Assembly (NCBI RefSeq): GCF_000247815.1
Contig: NC_021680.1
Span: 248,001-312,000 of the forward strand
DNA: 64,000 bases
Origin: Ficedula albicollis
Lineage: Eukaryota > Chordata > Aves > Passeriformes > Muscicapidae
Direction of reading: 5' to 3'
The notes beneath the pieces are model-generated. The model did not search any database, had not been told where the DNA came from, and saw only the letters and a program-made list of their open reading frames with translations. Within the stretch, counting starts at the first letter, position 1. Each line of letters begins with the position of its first letter. The translations under genes were made by a program, and so were the position numbers. Shown here in pieces: positions 17,501 to 29,851 of this stretch.

Positions 17501-19857
17501 ATATTGCAAGATTAAGTAATACCCTAAAACTAGTTTCTTGTTCTTGGAGAAATAAATTGGAGGAGCCTCTGTCTGAACCTGGTATGCTTGGAGAAGTCCA
17601 GTAAATAGTCACTCCGCTGGCAGTCCTGAGTGTTTGAGCATCCTTTAAACCACTGAACAGTGTTCCTGCAGCTCTTGATGTTCTTCTGTATTGGTACTGT
17701 AAGTCAGTAACCACATACATGAATTGTCCACAGTGAAGTCTGTACCCTGAGGCTGAGTACATGCTATAATTTTTTTATGCCATATAATGGATAGCTGAGA
17801 GAAATGTTTCAGGAATTTGTGAGTAGGGAAGGGGTTTATGTTACAAGCTAGCCTTATTCATTTTGACTGGCATCCCTTTATGAAGCATTCTAAATTCATG
17901 CCTTGCTGTTCACCTTACAGATAAAGACAGACATGATCCTTGTGATGTGTAAGAAGAAGCGGGAGGAAAAATGGGATTGTCTCACTCAAGTGGAAAAAGA
18001 AAGCAAAGAGAAAGAGTATGTGTCTTTTCAACCCTCCATCTTGTTCTCCATTTCCTGTTCTGTGTTTTAGGACTGTTGGGAGAGATCTGTACCAACTGTG
18101 CAGTTACTCTGAGGATTGTTGGTCTGGGGGACTGGCCCTGAGATATTGGAGGATTGTTCGGTTGGGATTTTTTTGGTACTTGTAGGACTGCAAGTAGAAG
18201 AAATGTACTTTGAGTAGATGCCATTCCTTCACTGTTTTATTGTGAATGATGAAGGCTGCATATGATAGGGAAGACCTGCAGTGAGAATTCTAAAGGGAAT
18301 CAACTAATGAAAGATTCATTTGCATTTTGATGGCTGCATTTACTGCAAAAATTGCATTAGTGAGGTGACTGTTTTTAGATCAACTGCGTATTACATAGAA
18401 ATACATGGAGTTATCCCCTGCAGCTCTAGTGGTCAAAGTAATTACTGTCATCTGTGTGTGAAGTGCCTGCACAAAAAATCCCAGTGTGCTTTTGGCAAAG
18501 CAGGTCTTTGTTTACTTAGATGATTTTCCAAATGATTTTCCAGTGGCTTTCTCGAGACACTTTGTGCTTCAAGTGCTTGGGAGCAGCAGGCAGCTTAGAC
18601 ACGTGTAGGTAGGAGAGTGGTAAATGAGAGCAGGAGAACACTTGGGGGCAAGAGACTAATATATATATTTATATCATACAATGATTTAATGTTGTTTTAC
18701 ATGTATAGCCACCTTGAAGAATGAAAACACTATTGAGAATGTTATCCCTGCCAACGGTTCATTTTGTGTATGCTTTTAGGGTGATTTGCTAAAACTGATC
18801 AGGCATAAGTACCTGAATTTAGGGCAAAACAGCCTTCGCCACTCAAATGGGTGTTACAGGAGATTTGAGAGCAAGTCACTTGACAATTAATGCAGTTTTC
18901 TGGAGGGACGGTCACTTTGTTAAACCTGTGTCTTGTGCACAGAATTCCCAAAGATTGTTTGTCAAATGACCGGCTCCAGAAATGCCGGTCCCAGCCAGGG
19001 TCTGTGCAGCTGATCATTGTCCCTGAGCACGAAGAAATTGCTCCCTCTGCTGATCTGTTATCATCTGCTGTGCTTTTGAGCTAGGAACTACCTAGAGGAT
19101 TTTGGAAAATGGGATAGAGAGGACTTTTGCCAGAGAGAGCATTTTTTATAGTCAGGTCATATGGGCCTTGTCCTCCAAGGGTGCTGACTGCAGGTGTTCA
19201 TCACCTGAGAAAATTGCTTTGAAATGAAGTGTGTTAAGAAGTCAGTACATCTCTCGAGATCATCTGAAAAATGGGAAGCAAAAAAAAAGCCTTTTTTTGT
19301 TGTAAATGTGGCCTCTCCAAAGAGCTTTATGTGTCATTTCTCCATTTTTATTCACCTGTCACATCACACAAGGCAGGTATTGGCATTCTCTGTGTCTGTT
19401 GTATTTCACTTCTGCTTCCTACAATTAATTTTGGGAGTGCTTCCAGGCTCATGTTTACTGCAAAATGCTTCACATCAAAATACTCTCCCACCCTAGGGGA
19501 CATCTGTAGGTATACTACTCAACTTAGACCTGGTTTAAGGGTGTTTCTTAAGATTCTTCCTATTTGGAACTGACTGAGACTGCTGTGATCTAAAAGACTT
19601 TGCTGAAGCAAAAGTCCCGTTACCAGGATGTTTTAAACAAATACTAGCATTTAATTTTGTTGGGCATACCTGACCTTCTCATGTATCTGTCTTGCAGGAA
19701 GGCTGCCTATGACACTGCAGATCCTAGTGAGGGGCTTATGAACATTCTAAAGAAGATGTATGCAGAAGGGGACGATGAGATGAAGCGCACCATCAATAAG
19801 GCCTGGGTTGAAAGCAGAGAAAAGCAGTACAAAGGGGACATACCAATGGATATCTGA
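14492..19857 (+). CDS. CACYBP: CACYBP, calcyclin-binding protein (SIP), complete
   Basis: An adaptor that links SIAH1 to SKP1-type ubiquitin ligases in beta-catenin turnover and binds S100 proteins; cytosolic and nuclear. Six coding exons (14492-14512, 15053-15245, 15912-16008, 16492-16591, 17921-18015, 19698-19857) join in matching phases into 221 residues; human is 228. An N-terminal helical hairpin (about 8-50) is followed by a short Pro/Lys linker, then a CS (p23-like) domain at about 63-153 containing [21 protein letters not shown]. The C-terminal SGS region (about 155-221) contains [14 protein letters not shown] and [13 protein letters not shown]. The start ATG is in a strong GCCGCCATGG context, giving MAVAREE before the conserved LQKDLEEV. 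The linker is shorter than in human. No breaks were seen. The 67-G run just upstream is odd. Confidence 0.97.
15053..15245 (+). CDS. CACYBP: CACYBP coding exon 2
   Basis: 193 bases after TTTGAACCAG, ending in the first base of a Gly codon before GTAGGA. It encodes the N-terminal helical hairpin, the Pro/Lys linker and the first strand of the CS domain. Confidence 0.96.
15912..16008 (+). CDS. CACYBP: CACYBP coding exon 3
   Basis: 97 bases between CTTCCAG and GTGAGT. It encodes [16 protein letters not shown] through NFTE of the CS domain. Confidence 0.96.
16492..16591 (+). CDS. CACYBP: CACYBP coding exon 4
   Basis: 100 bases between GGGTCCAG and GTCAGT. It encodes [16 protein letters not shown] through SVEGSSRK of the CS domain. 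Confidence 0.96.
17031..17102 (+). mobile_element. Miniature LTR remnant resembling bird ERVL LTR ends
   Basis: The segment starts TGTGGTGGTTTAACCC and ends AACTCTATCCCAGCCAAAACC plus a few bases. As I recall, these are the opening and closing sequences of a common avian ERVL-type LTR, here only about 72 bases apart, so most of the LTR is missing. It lies in CACYBP intron 4. Confidence 0.5.
17136..17197. repeat. 31-bp tandem duplication
   Basis: Two 31-base copies meet at 17166/17167, differing by a T/C change in CTCTGC versus CTCCGC. Confidence 0.85.
17921..18015 (+). CDS. CACYBP: CACYBP coding exon 5
   Basis: 95 bases after CACCTTACAG, ending GA before GTATGT. It encodes [19 protein letters not shown] through KESKEKE, spanning the end of the CS domain and the start of the SGS region. 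Confidence 0.95.
19698..19857 (+). CDS. CACYBP: CACYBP coding exon 6 (terminal)
   Basis: 160 bases after CTTGCAG, ending TGA at 19855-19857. It encodes the SGS region, including [14 protein letters not shown] and [12 protein letters not shown]. Confidence 0.97.
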
Positions 19858-20010
19858 AAGTACTCTAAGGGCCGCCTTAAAACTGATCTTCCATGTGAGA
19901 CGCTGTGCTGCAAAGATCATCGTTTACATAACCTTCTTCCAAGCAAAGACAGTCATTTTCCATTTCAGGTTGGACAAAATATTTAAATAAAATATCTTAT
20001 AAAGCATTTC
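19858..20010 (+). other. CACYBP: CACYBP 3' UTR and polyadenylation signal
   Basis: A short noncoding tail after the stop with AATAAA at 19986-19991. The cleavage point near 20010 is an estimate. Confidence 0.65.
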
Positions 20011-21212
20011 CATCAGTCAAGTGGTTCAGCATTTCTGAGGAATGAAAAGCATAGGGTATATATCGTTGCCCTCCTTGAAAGAGCCTCTCAGATGAGTGGG
20101 GAGTGCTCAGATGAGATGAGACTGAGTAAAAGTAAAGGAATCTTAAACTAGGGTGGGTCAAGACCTCTGTTGCCAGTGGCAGCTGTATGTGGTTGCTGGG
20201 GCTAGTGTCATGCTCACAGGGTGTAGCTTTCTGATCACAAAAGGGAAAGTCCTGAACTGTAAAGCATGTCATAAAGGGAGAACTGCTGAAGAAAGCAGTT
20301 TGGTAGTTAAGCAGAAACAATATGGTGTTAATCCTGTGGTATTCAAATTTGATGATTACTCTCAGAAACTATTACTGTCTAATAATACTATGAATTTTGG
20401 AAAGTGCTTGTGCCAGCTGTGAGCATCTTGGGACGTTTTTGAGATGGCATCAGTCAGGATGCAGTCTGCAGTTACCAGCAGGAGAGCAGAGTGAGCTGTG
20501 ATGTTGGACAGGGAGTGTGCCCTGGCTCCAGCAGTGTAAAGTAGGAAACAAGGGATAAGCTCCACTTTCTCCCTCAACTTCGAAAGGGTTTTAAGGTAAG
20601 AGAGTAAGTTTATATGCCAAAATATGACTCAGGTGGGTGTGATGAGTTGCTGTCAGTTTGCTGCTAGTGGTACTTGGCCTTTTTACTGCTACCTCTCAGC
20701 CCTACTGGGGGGGAGTGGGACAGAGAGCCACTGCCTCCCCCTTAACTGCTCTGCTTTGAAGAAGAGTACAGGGCAAACATGACCTTAGCAGCAAGTCTCT
20801 TGTTAACTGTGTCCTTCCTGCCTCCTCTTGTCTCCCAAGGACAGATTTGTTGCTACCTGTGAGTTAAGGAAGCCATTGTTAGAGTCTGGACTAGGGCTTC
20901 CTTGCTACCTTGTTGTTGAAACATTTGTCTGAGCACTGCACCAACAGGAGCACAGTGTAGTTTCTAACAGGTCCTTTAGCCACTTTGTCTGCTTGTTAAT
21001 ATACGTATATATTTAGTTAGCATAGCAAGAGGATCTGAACTTGAGGCCGTGTTTTATTCCCACTCTGTGCTTGCCCTTGTTCACGGCGGATTATCACTTT
21101 TTCCTGTTGTGCAGTTTTGTTGATGCTTTCACCCAAATTACCATGAAGAATTTACCGTATGGTGGCAAACAAAAAAAAAAAAAAAGCTTGAACAAGCCTT
21201 TTGCTGTATGTC
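20011..21212. other. Intergenic space between convergent CACYBP and MRPS14
   Basis: No gene recognised; only short unconserved frames and a poly-A tract near 21171-21185. Convergent 3' ends flank it. Confidence 0.6.
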
Positions 21213-21500
21213 TTTATTTCTAATGTTGCCCATACCACAAACCTCAGTTTAGTTCTGGAACCATAACATAGTGACTTCTTCCTCACAATCAAACCTGCCT
21301 CTCACTCAGTTCAGTGAAGTTGTGCTCTTGCTTGTCAGCTGATACCAACTGTAATCCAATGAGTTTAATGAATCAGCACACCTTCTCGTCCTTCCCTTAT
21401 TAGTTTGACATTGATGCTGGAGGCAGGACTTGCTTTAATTACCCACACAAATGAGCCTGGTTTCTTTCTTCTGCCTGAATGGACATCCACGTGGTGGTTA
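21213..21500 (-). other. MRPS14: Probable MRPS14 3' UTR
   Basis: On the minus strand an AATAAA signal (plus-strand TTTATT at 21213-21218) lies about 285 bases after the MRPS14 stop. Its use is inferred. Confidence 0.5.
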
Positions 21501-21683
21501 TTACCACATGGCTCTCTGTACACCGGACATCTGAGCATGGTCAGCAAAGTGGCGGAAAACAATTCTGCTGATCCTCCAACGCCGCTTAACCCCTCGAGGG
21601 CGGGATGTCAGGACACACCGGTTCCGGATCCTCACAGGACAGCTGTCCCGGGGCAGGGCAGCAATCTCTTTATCAGCCACTTC
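21501..21683 (-). CDS. MRPS14: MRPS14 coding exon 3 (terminal)
   Basis: Reads [16 protein letters not shown] through [10 protein letters not shown] and stop, after a minus-strand TCTGTTTCAG acceptor. It contains the uS14 signature. Confidence 0.97.
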   Translation of the reverse strand, partial: EVADKEIAALPRDSCPVRIRNRCVLTSRPRGVKRRWRISRIVFRHFADHAQMSGVQRAMW

Positions 21684-24600
21684 CTGAAACAGAAGACCAG
21701 AGCACAAAAGTTTATCTGCGTTCCCTGGGATTTAGAGGGGCCTTTACTGCCAGAACTCAAAATCCAGATGTAGAGTAGGTACCATCACAAGCTTCTCTAC
21801 CACCTCATGAATAAACTTTGCTATTTAATTGGGAACTTTACCCTCTCTTCCTCAGCCTGCCCTTTCTGGGCATTCCAACAGTGAATGTAAACTGACCCAC
21901 ATGAAGATGCCCAAATTAATCTTATTACACAGACAGAGCAATCCCAAGCCACTAATTATAACCAGTCAAATCAGCTTGTCTCTGTCCTTGTTGCAGGGTG
22001 GGCTAGCCCTCTAAGAGACCCAAGATTTAATCTTAGTACAGACTGAATAGCCTCAAGCCAGGAATTATACATTAGTCATAAACCAAATTAGTTTTCTCCT
22101 TGTTGCAGGGTAGGCTAGTCCTTTCAGATGAGCTGAATTTAAATATTTGTTGTTTATTAACTGCCTGCCGAGGTAGCATGTTTTGATGTCAGTAAAAGGG
22201 ATCTCACCTTTGGAAGGTGTCACAGGATCTTCTTTTGGGGCTTTTTTCTGGATTGTTTTTGCCTCGTAAGGACATCCAGCACCAGTCAGAATTGCCCAAC
22301 AGTAAAGTCAATATATGAAAGCAAATTCATACACTTTCTCTCCCAAGATATGTAAATATCATGGCCAGATCAACTACAGGAATAATCTGATACTTGCAAA
22401 TGTTTTTGGTGCTTAGTAAGGCAGGCTGAGAGCAGGGCAGTGAAGTTTTAAGAACAGTTTTAACAGCCAAATCTGATGTAGGTTTCACGTGCTTGTAGCT
22501 CAGGCTAGAAAGTAAAATTAAATATTTCTAATTTCACAGATTGGTGGTTGAGGCTAGATCAGGCTTTCAGATTTTTAAATTAAAAAAATAAATCTAGAGT
22601 TTACTTATTATTCTGTATTATTGCAAATAAAGTAAATAGGTTTGTCAGCATATGGTAAGGGCAGTGTGGGGGATGGAAACGTGACTTCACTGTATTTAGT
22701 GTTATATATGCTGCTTTGACAAGAAGCGCTGGTTTCAGAAAGCCCCGCAACCCAATGTACACAACCTCCAGTCAGGTGAATATGCTGTTGTTGTAAACAC
22801 TCCCAAAAGGCTGAAATCACTGTAGAAGATGACATGATTCTGTGCTTTTGAGCTGAGGAAACACAACACTTGTGACCTGGGACAGCTGTTTGGATCTATA
22901 AAGTGACTGCTATTGCTTTGAGCACACCACAGCAGCAAGAGCCGCATGTGGGTTCATAGCTGGGCACAGCCAACTGCTGGTACCTGCAGCTCCTTGGGAA
23001 GGATGGAGTTCTTCCGGATGGCGTTGATCCGCAGCCTCTCATCTGCATGCTCATACGCCACCTTCCTTCTCTTGACATCCCGCAGCATCCTCCAGTCCAC
23101 ATAGTAGCTCCGCACCTGCCTTGGGCAGGCCGAGGGAAGAACCTGATTGAAAAATAAATTTTCTGATACCTGCCTGTTGCACACAGTTTGCCCTAGTTAA
23201 GCATGAATTGTTATTTCCATNNNNNNNNNNNNNNNNNNNNNNNNNNNNNNNNNNNNNNNNNNNNNNNNNNNNNNNNNNNNNNNNNNNNNNNNNNNNNNNN
23301 NNNNNNNNNNNNNNNNNNNNNNNNNNNNNNNNNNNNNNNNNNNNNNNNNNNNNNNNNNNNNNNNNNNNNNNNNNNNNNNNNNNNNNNNNNNNNNNNNNNN
23401 NNNNNNNNNNNNNNNNNNNNNNNNNNNNNNNNNNNNNNNNNNNNNNNNNNNNNNNNNNNNNNNNNNNNNNNNNNNNNNNNNNNNNNNNNNNNNNNNNNNN
23501 NNNNNNNNNNNNNNNNNNNNNNNNNNNNNNNNNNNNNNNNNNNNNNNNNNNNNNNNNNNNNNNNNNNAAAGCATGGAATATCTAGAGTTGGAAGGGACCC
23601 GCAAATACCGAGTTCAATGCGTGGCCCCCCGTAATCCCACCATGTGCATGAGACAGTCTGAGCTCTGGCAGCTTTGCATGACCATTCCCTGGGGACCCTG
23701 TTCAAGTGACCGACTACCTGCATGGGGAAAACCTCTTGCTAATATCCAGCCTAACCCTCCCTTGACACAGCTCCAGCCGATCCCTCAGGTCCTGTGTCTC
23801 CAGTATCGTTAAACTCCTGGATCACACGTTACCCTTCTTACACCTCATCGCTGTCTACATCTTCCTCACGAGGGGCAGCACCGATCTTTCTCTGACGAGT
23901 AACAGTGATGCCTTGACAGCTTTACCTTTTATATGTTATATATTTTATANNNNNNNNNNNNNNNNNNNNNNNNNNNNNNNNNNNNNNNNNNNNNNNNNNN
24001 NNNNNNNNNNNNNNNNNNNNNNNNNNNNNNNNNNNNNNNNNNNNNNNNNNNNNNNNNNNNNNAAAGCATGGAATATCTAGAGTTGGAAGGGACTCGCAAA
24101 TACCGAGTTCAATGCGTGGCCCCCCATAATCCCACCATGTGCCTGAGACAGTCTGAGCTCTGGCAGCTTTGCATGACCATTCCCTGGGGACCCTGTTCAA
24201 GTGACCGACTACCTGCATGGGGAAAACCTCTTGCTAATATCCAGCCAGATCCTCAGGTCCTGTGTCTCCAGTACCGTTAAACTCCTGGATCACACGTTAC
24301 CCTTCTTACACCTCATCGCTGTCTACATCTTCCTCACGAGGGGCAGCACCGATCTTTCTCTGACGAGTAACAGTGATGCCTTGACAGCTTTACCTTTTAT
24401 ATGTTATATATTTTATATATAAAATATATTTTCCAGATTATGTACTGCATTAATATATAGCTCTGAACTTCATATAAAGTGCTAGCAAGTTCTCTTCACA
24501 GAGAGACACAAAGAGCCTCAGGTTAATATATAGCTCTGAACTTCACAGAGAGACATAAAGAGCCTCAGGCTTACACCGAACGCTACATAACACCGGACCC

Positions 24601-24811
24601 GCGATGTTCCCGCGCCGCGGGGCAGGGGCAGGGGCCGCGCCCGCAGCGGTCAACACTACCCGCATCTCCCCTGCCCGCTCCCCGGCGCCTCGGCCGGGGG
24701 GACCGGGTCCCGGAGAGACGCGGGGAAGCAGTATGGTAGGAATGGAGGGGATGGAGTAGGTCTGACCTGCTGAACCGCCCTCAGCGCCCGGCACAGCGCG
24801 GCAGCCGCCAT
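21501..24811 (-). CDS. MRPS14: MRPS14, mitochondrial ribosomal protein uS14m, complete
   Basis: A small-subunit mitochondrial ribosomal protein of the uS14 family, acting in the matrix near the decoding head of the mitoribosome. Three minus-strand exons (24767-24811, 22984-23142, 21501-21683) join in phase 0 into 128 residues, the same length as human. The N terminus [15 protein letters not shown] is a short basic, Ala-rich targeting-like segment. Exon 2 carries [18 protein letters not shown] and [16 protein letters not shown]. Exon 3 carries [15 protein letters not shown] and the uS14 signature [18 protein letters not shown]. The start is the first ATG in a CpG-rich region. Intron 1 contains two runs of N and a duplicated CR1, so its length is unreliable, but no exon is interrupted. 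Confidence 0.97.
21911..22131. repeat. Diverged tandem duplication, about 110 bp
   Basis: Copies at about 21911-22016 and 22024-22131 share TTGTTGCAGGG(T)(G/A)GGCTAG and an upstream TTAATCTTA(T/G)TACA core with many substitutions. This is an older duplication than the near-identical ones further on. It lies in MRPS14 intron 2. Confidence 0.7.
22984..23142 (-). CDS. MRPS14: MRPS14 coding exon 2
   Basis: 159 bases, 53 codons in phase 0. The minus-strand acceptor TTTTCAATCAG precedes [17 protein letters not shown], and the exon ends ILPKELQ before GTACCA. Confidence 0.97.
23221..23567. other. Assembly gap (347 N)
   Basis: Undetermined bases inside MRPS14 intron 1, ending at a CR1 copy. Confidence 0.99.
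23568..23949 (-). mobile_element. CR1 fragment with internal inversion, copy 1
   Basis: Bases 23568 to about 23830 match, on the minus strand, the 3' end of avian CR1 (for example the GGGTCCCTTCCAACTC terminus). Bases about 23845-23925 look like a neighbouring upstream CR1 segment in the opposite orientation (CCTCATCGCTGTCTACA, TCCTCACGAGGGGCAG). A 5' inversion of this kind is the hallmark of twin priming during retroposition. The copy is cut by the second assembly gap. Confidence 0.75.
23950..24062. other. Assembly gap (113 N)
   Basis: Undetermined bases between two nearly identical CR1 copies; a likely site of false or unresolved duplication. Confidence 0.99.
24063..24420 (-). mobile_element. 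CR1 fragment with internal inversion, copy 2
   Basis: Nearly identical to copy 1, with the same inversion breakpoint and the same start at AAAGCATGG. It lacks about 27 bases after ATATCCAGCC. Sharing one breakpoint means both copies descend from a single insertion. Confidence 0.75.
24450..24569. repeat. Imperfect tandem duplication
   Basis: TTAATATATAGCTCTGAACTTCA and CACAGAGAGACA(C/T)AAAGAGCCTCAGG occur at 24450-24522 and again at 24523-24569. The second copy lacks about 26 internal bases. Confidence 0.8.
24767..24811 (-). CDS. MRPS14: MRPS14 coding exon 1
   Basis: Fifteen codons, [15 protein letters not shown], from ATG at 24811 to a CAG|GT donor at 24766. The Ala/Arg-rich N terminus fits a mitochondrial targeting sequence. 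Confidence 0.92.
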
Positions 24812-25250
24812 CTTGTCGCTGTGCCGCGCGTGCGCTCCGTCGCGGCGGGTACCCGCCCTCAGGGCGCCCTCCGCCCCCTCCCGCTGCCTTCCCAACGCGC
24901 CCGGGTTTTTTATCGCTCTGCGGCTGCAAGTGTGGTAAGAGCCCCGGCAGCATTGAGGGCTGTGCTGTGTGTCTATCTCAGAAATGCTGCTAGGGCGTGC
25001 TGGCACCACCCGCCATTGGAGGCATCTGAATCTGCCACAGCAACATCGGAGGCCTTGGGTGCAGCAAAGGTATCCCAGGTTGAAGAGGAGCGGCTGTAAA
25101 CATTACAGGGAAAGTTGTCCGCGCAGAAAAATGGATGCAGAGGCATCGCCCCGCCGTTGTGGGCTCCCTGTCTGGATCAGTACGTCCTGCTGCGGGGCCG
25201 GTATGTGCCAGCAGCTCTGCTCAAGGCTGGGCTAGTTCTGCTTCTTTGAA
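24812..25250. promoter_or_regulatory. MRPS14: CpG-rich MRPS14 promoter region
   Basis: GC- and CpG-rich sequence upstream (higher coordinates) of the MRPS14 start, extending to roughly 25250. Promoter function is inferred. Plus-strand donor-like strings such as TGGTAAGAGC near 24934 raise the possibility of a divergent noncoding transcript, with no further support. Confidence 0.5.
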
Positions 25251-25300
25251 CTAGCCTGTCCTGTAGTGTGCAGGGGTTTTTTTCTCCTTGTGAATTTTGT

Positions 25301-25440
25301 ATCGTCGAATATTCTGAATTGGAAGGGACCCGTAAGGATCATTGAGCTCAACTCCTGGCCCTGCGCAGGACAACTCCAAGAATTCCACCATGCCTGAGAG
25401 TGTTGTCCGAACTCTGGCAGGCCTGGTGCTGTGACCACTG
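25301..25440 (-). mobile_element. CR1 3' fragment
   Basis: The minus strand of this segment matches the CR1 3' end: a CTTGGACAAC-type core and the GGGTCCCTTCCAATTC terminus. Strongly 5'-truncated. Confidence 0.75.
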
Positions 25441-25573
25441 ACTGGGACTTCGCTTAGGCAGCATTTAAAATACATCCATTTCCTGAGTTCAGGGAGAACG
25501 TGCATCGCGGTTTTGATGTTGAGTTCACAGTTTTCTGTTTGTATCAGCTCATTAGTGAGAGGAATGTTACATT

Positions 25574-26930
<1,357 letters not shown>

Positions 26931-26935
26931 ACATT

Positions 26936-28421
26936 AGCAACATTCAAAAAGTCATTCAGGAAGCTGGTTCTCTCAGTTTGTCAAGCTGCTTTTTGTGTGT
27001 GTGCTAGTTGTTTTATTTAGATGTTTGGTATATTATACTGGTACAGAAGTATGCAATAATCTGGAAGAAGTAGCTAGGTTGGCTGGCTAATCAAATTTTA
27101 TTATCCGTGCTACAGTCGGCAGCTTTCCTAGGTGCTTACTGTGGTAGCTTTCTGCTGTTTGCAAGGGGAGAATTTCAAGCTTTGTTCTCTGATGTAATTT
27201 CCTATAGCTTGCTATTTTCCAAAGGGTAAAATTAATTGGTAGAATATGAGCAGAGCAGATAAAATAGATATGATCAAATGGGATTTGGATGCTACATTAT
27301 GCTTCTTTTCTACAATATTTTGTATATCATTTCCCATTTTGTGTTCATTAGATGGTCCAGATGTGGGAGGAATGGGCAAGAATGCAAAGGAGAACTATTT
27401 CTTCAGCCAGGGCTGACTCCCTCACTTGCTCAACAGCATCACCTGTGTGATTGGCACTTCCCCAGCTGGGACTGGCAAGGATTAATTATGCCTTTTGATA
27501 TCCCTCAGGCTGCTACCATCTCCAGCTCCTTCAGCACAGCTTCTGATTGCAGTAAATCAAAGCAACTGTTCAGAATTTGAGGGTTTGTCAGCTAAGAACT
27601 GGGCTCAGTAATGCATCTGGCTAAATAACTGTGTAGGTAGTTCTTGAGGGTTTTTTAAAAGTATTGTGCTGAATAAATGTAGTGTTTAACTGATGTTGAG
27701 TTTTAAATATTTTTTTAAATGTTTATTTTCTGATGTGTTCCACCTGAATTTCTCATCATTAATGTTACAAATGTACTTGTTGATACTGTAGTCTTAGTAA
27801 CAATCCTGTGATCATTGCAGACAGATGTACAGAGCTGGAGAGGCATTCTGGCTTTTGACTAGTAGCAGAGCATAAAACAAATGGGAAATGATTCTTCTTT
27901 CTGATAGGCAAGAGGAATGCTGAGCAGGCAAATCATTCCCAAAGCCAGCATGCTCCTTAGGTGGTTTGTAAGAGGGAAACACCCTGAGGCCTCAGGATGA
28001 AGGTGAATTGGTTCCTTTCATCTGGTCCATGGCTTCTTAAATTCACTGGGGCGTCTGCTGCTGGTTTGCAGCTGGAGTGGGAAGAGGAGAGGATTTGATC
28101 ACTTTTTGGTTTGCTTAAGTAGCAGTTATATACACTGAACGGTCAAAACACAGTTTACAGCTAAAGATAAAACTTCTGTTAGATTTACCAGTTTGGGCTG
28201 GAGAGAAAAAAACAAGCAAACTTTTGGATACACAAAACCCCTTTTGGATCTTTAGACATAAAATCATTTCCCAAATTTCATCTGTTTTTCCAAATGTATT
28301 TGATAGTCTAATAAAACACGTTACCTTTGGCTGTAAAACTTGTGTTGTCTGTGTCTTTAGACCATTGTAATTACCAAAGCACTATACTAAAACTTCAAAT
28401 AATTATGACTCTTTCTTATAG
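26936..28421. other. No gene seen; expected place of TNN 5' exons
   Basis: By synteny, the signal peptide and EGF-like exons of TNN should lie before the fibronectin exons. I found no Cys-rich EGF pattern here. The open frames are short and unconserved. Confidence 0.45.
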
Positions 28422-28682
28422 AAGCTGGCAGCCCAGCTGAGCTGTTGACTGACCAGGTAGCAGAGGATGCAATTACTGTTTCCTGAGCATAGTCCGTGCT
28501 GGAACAGACAGATAGAGTGAGCTACACCTAGGCTAAAGGGGAGACAGAGAGGAAGGAGGTGGGAAAAGGCAGTAATCTCACTATCATGGCAGGACTGAAG
28601 CAAGGCACGGAATACATCGTTTATATCTGGGCAGAGAAGGGAGAGCAGCAGAGCGAGAGGGCCAGCACTGAGGCTGTGACAA
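28422..28682 (+). pseudogene. TNN: Decayed tenascin fibronectin III exon A
   Basis: 261 bases between TTTCTTATAG and GTTAGT, with phase 1 at both ends like tenascin fibronectin exons. It reads SPAELLTDQVAEDAITVS, then TGA (28484) and TAG (28490), and later a third stop TAG (28529). After that it reads LTIMAGLKQGTEYIVYIWAEKGEQ, the classic end of a tenascin repeat. The first TGA replaces the conserved Trp of the xSWxxV motif seen in exon B. Confidence 0.8.
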
Positions 28683-29851
28683 GTTAGTGGGCAATAGAAT
28701 TTGCTGAGTATAAGCTAAAGCCCAGCTATGCTGTTAAACTGTCTTAGGATGGGCATCCTCAGTGTCAAGGCAGAGGGAGATTCATTCAGGCTCAATTGAT
28801 CAAGTCTTCAGGTTAGTGCATCTTGCTATGAAGCCTATTCAGCATCATCACAGATTGATTCTAATTACCTATAGATACTGCAAATAGGTCATGTTGTAAA
28901 TACTAACAACGTGGCTAATACTAAGGACTAGGGAAAAAAAAGCTCTTGCAGCAGTGTCTCTTACGTGTTTGTGTAGCCTCATTTTAACTCGTTGACTTGT
29001 TTATCCTTCATCATGCAATAGGGAAATATCCAGCTCCTTGAGATGAAGAAATTGAAGGGCAGAGAGGTTAACAGCATGCACGCCATCTTTCTTTGCAATA
29101 GAATAAGTTATCATGGTTCTTCAGTTGTTCTTGTGTTGCTAGTCCTGTTTAAGGATGTGTAGTGATCTTCCTAATGTGTTTCCTGTTTATAACACTGTAA
29201 ATCTGAACATTGGAGTCCATTGGAAGTGGTGGCAGGTGTTGACAAGACTCATCTCTAGGTCAGGGACTTTCTGGAGGGAGATGAATAAATGTGTACCTGG
29301 GTCACCCTGGCCTCTTAATGAAAGAGCGTTGGTTTCCGCTTTCTGGACAGATGGCATATATGTGTGCTTTGGAGGCTTGAGACCATGACAAAACAGGAAA
29401 GTAACAGTATCATGCTTTGTAAGGGCTTTTGTGTCCAGGTCAGGAGTGGCTGTGCTGTTTCCCAGGAAAACATCTGCTAGAATTAAAGACAGGCTTTTAA
29501 ACTACCTCAGACCTTGTCACCTTTAAGATCACTGTGTGATCAGAAATATGACATGAAAAAGGAAGAAATTGGAGGGGAAGCAGTGTCACAGGTGGCAGCA
29601 CAGCCTGTGTTCTTTGCTTTGAGTGTCTCTTTAACTGCAGAAATCAACAGCCTGGCTCACCTGGCTGTGTGTCAGTGCCTTACCTTGCCCTGCTCCTTTA
29701 TCATCAATACCAAGTGAGGTGATTAGCCACTGAGACCTAGTAAAGCCATAGATATGAGTTAGTCCTTGTCATTCTTTGTTTCCTGAGGGTAGGAAAACAA
29801 AAATCTCAAGGGAAGGTTGTGTGTCTTTTTACTCTGCATTTTATTTCATAG

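Noticed and set aside
23197..24280. Open frames crossing the N runs
   Set aside because: They exist only because undetermined bases do not create stops; flanks are CR1.
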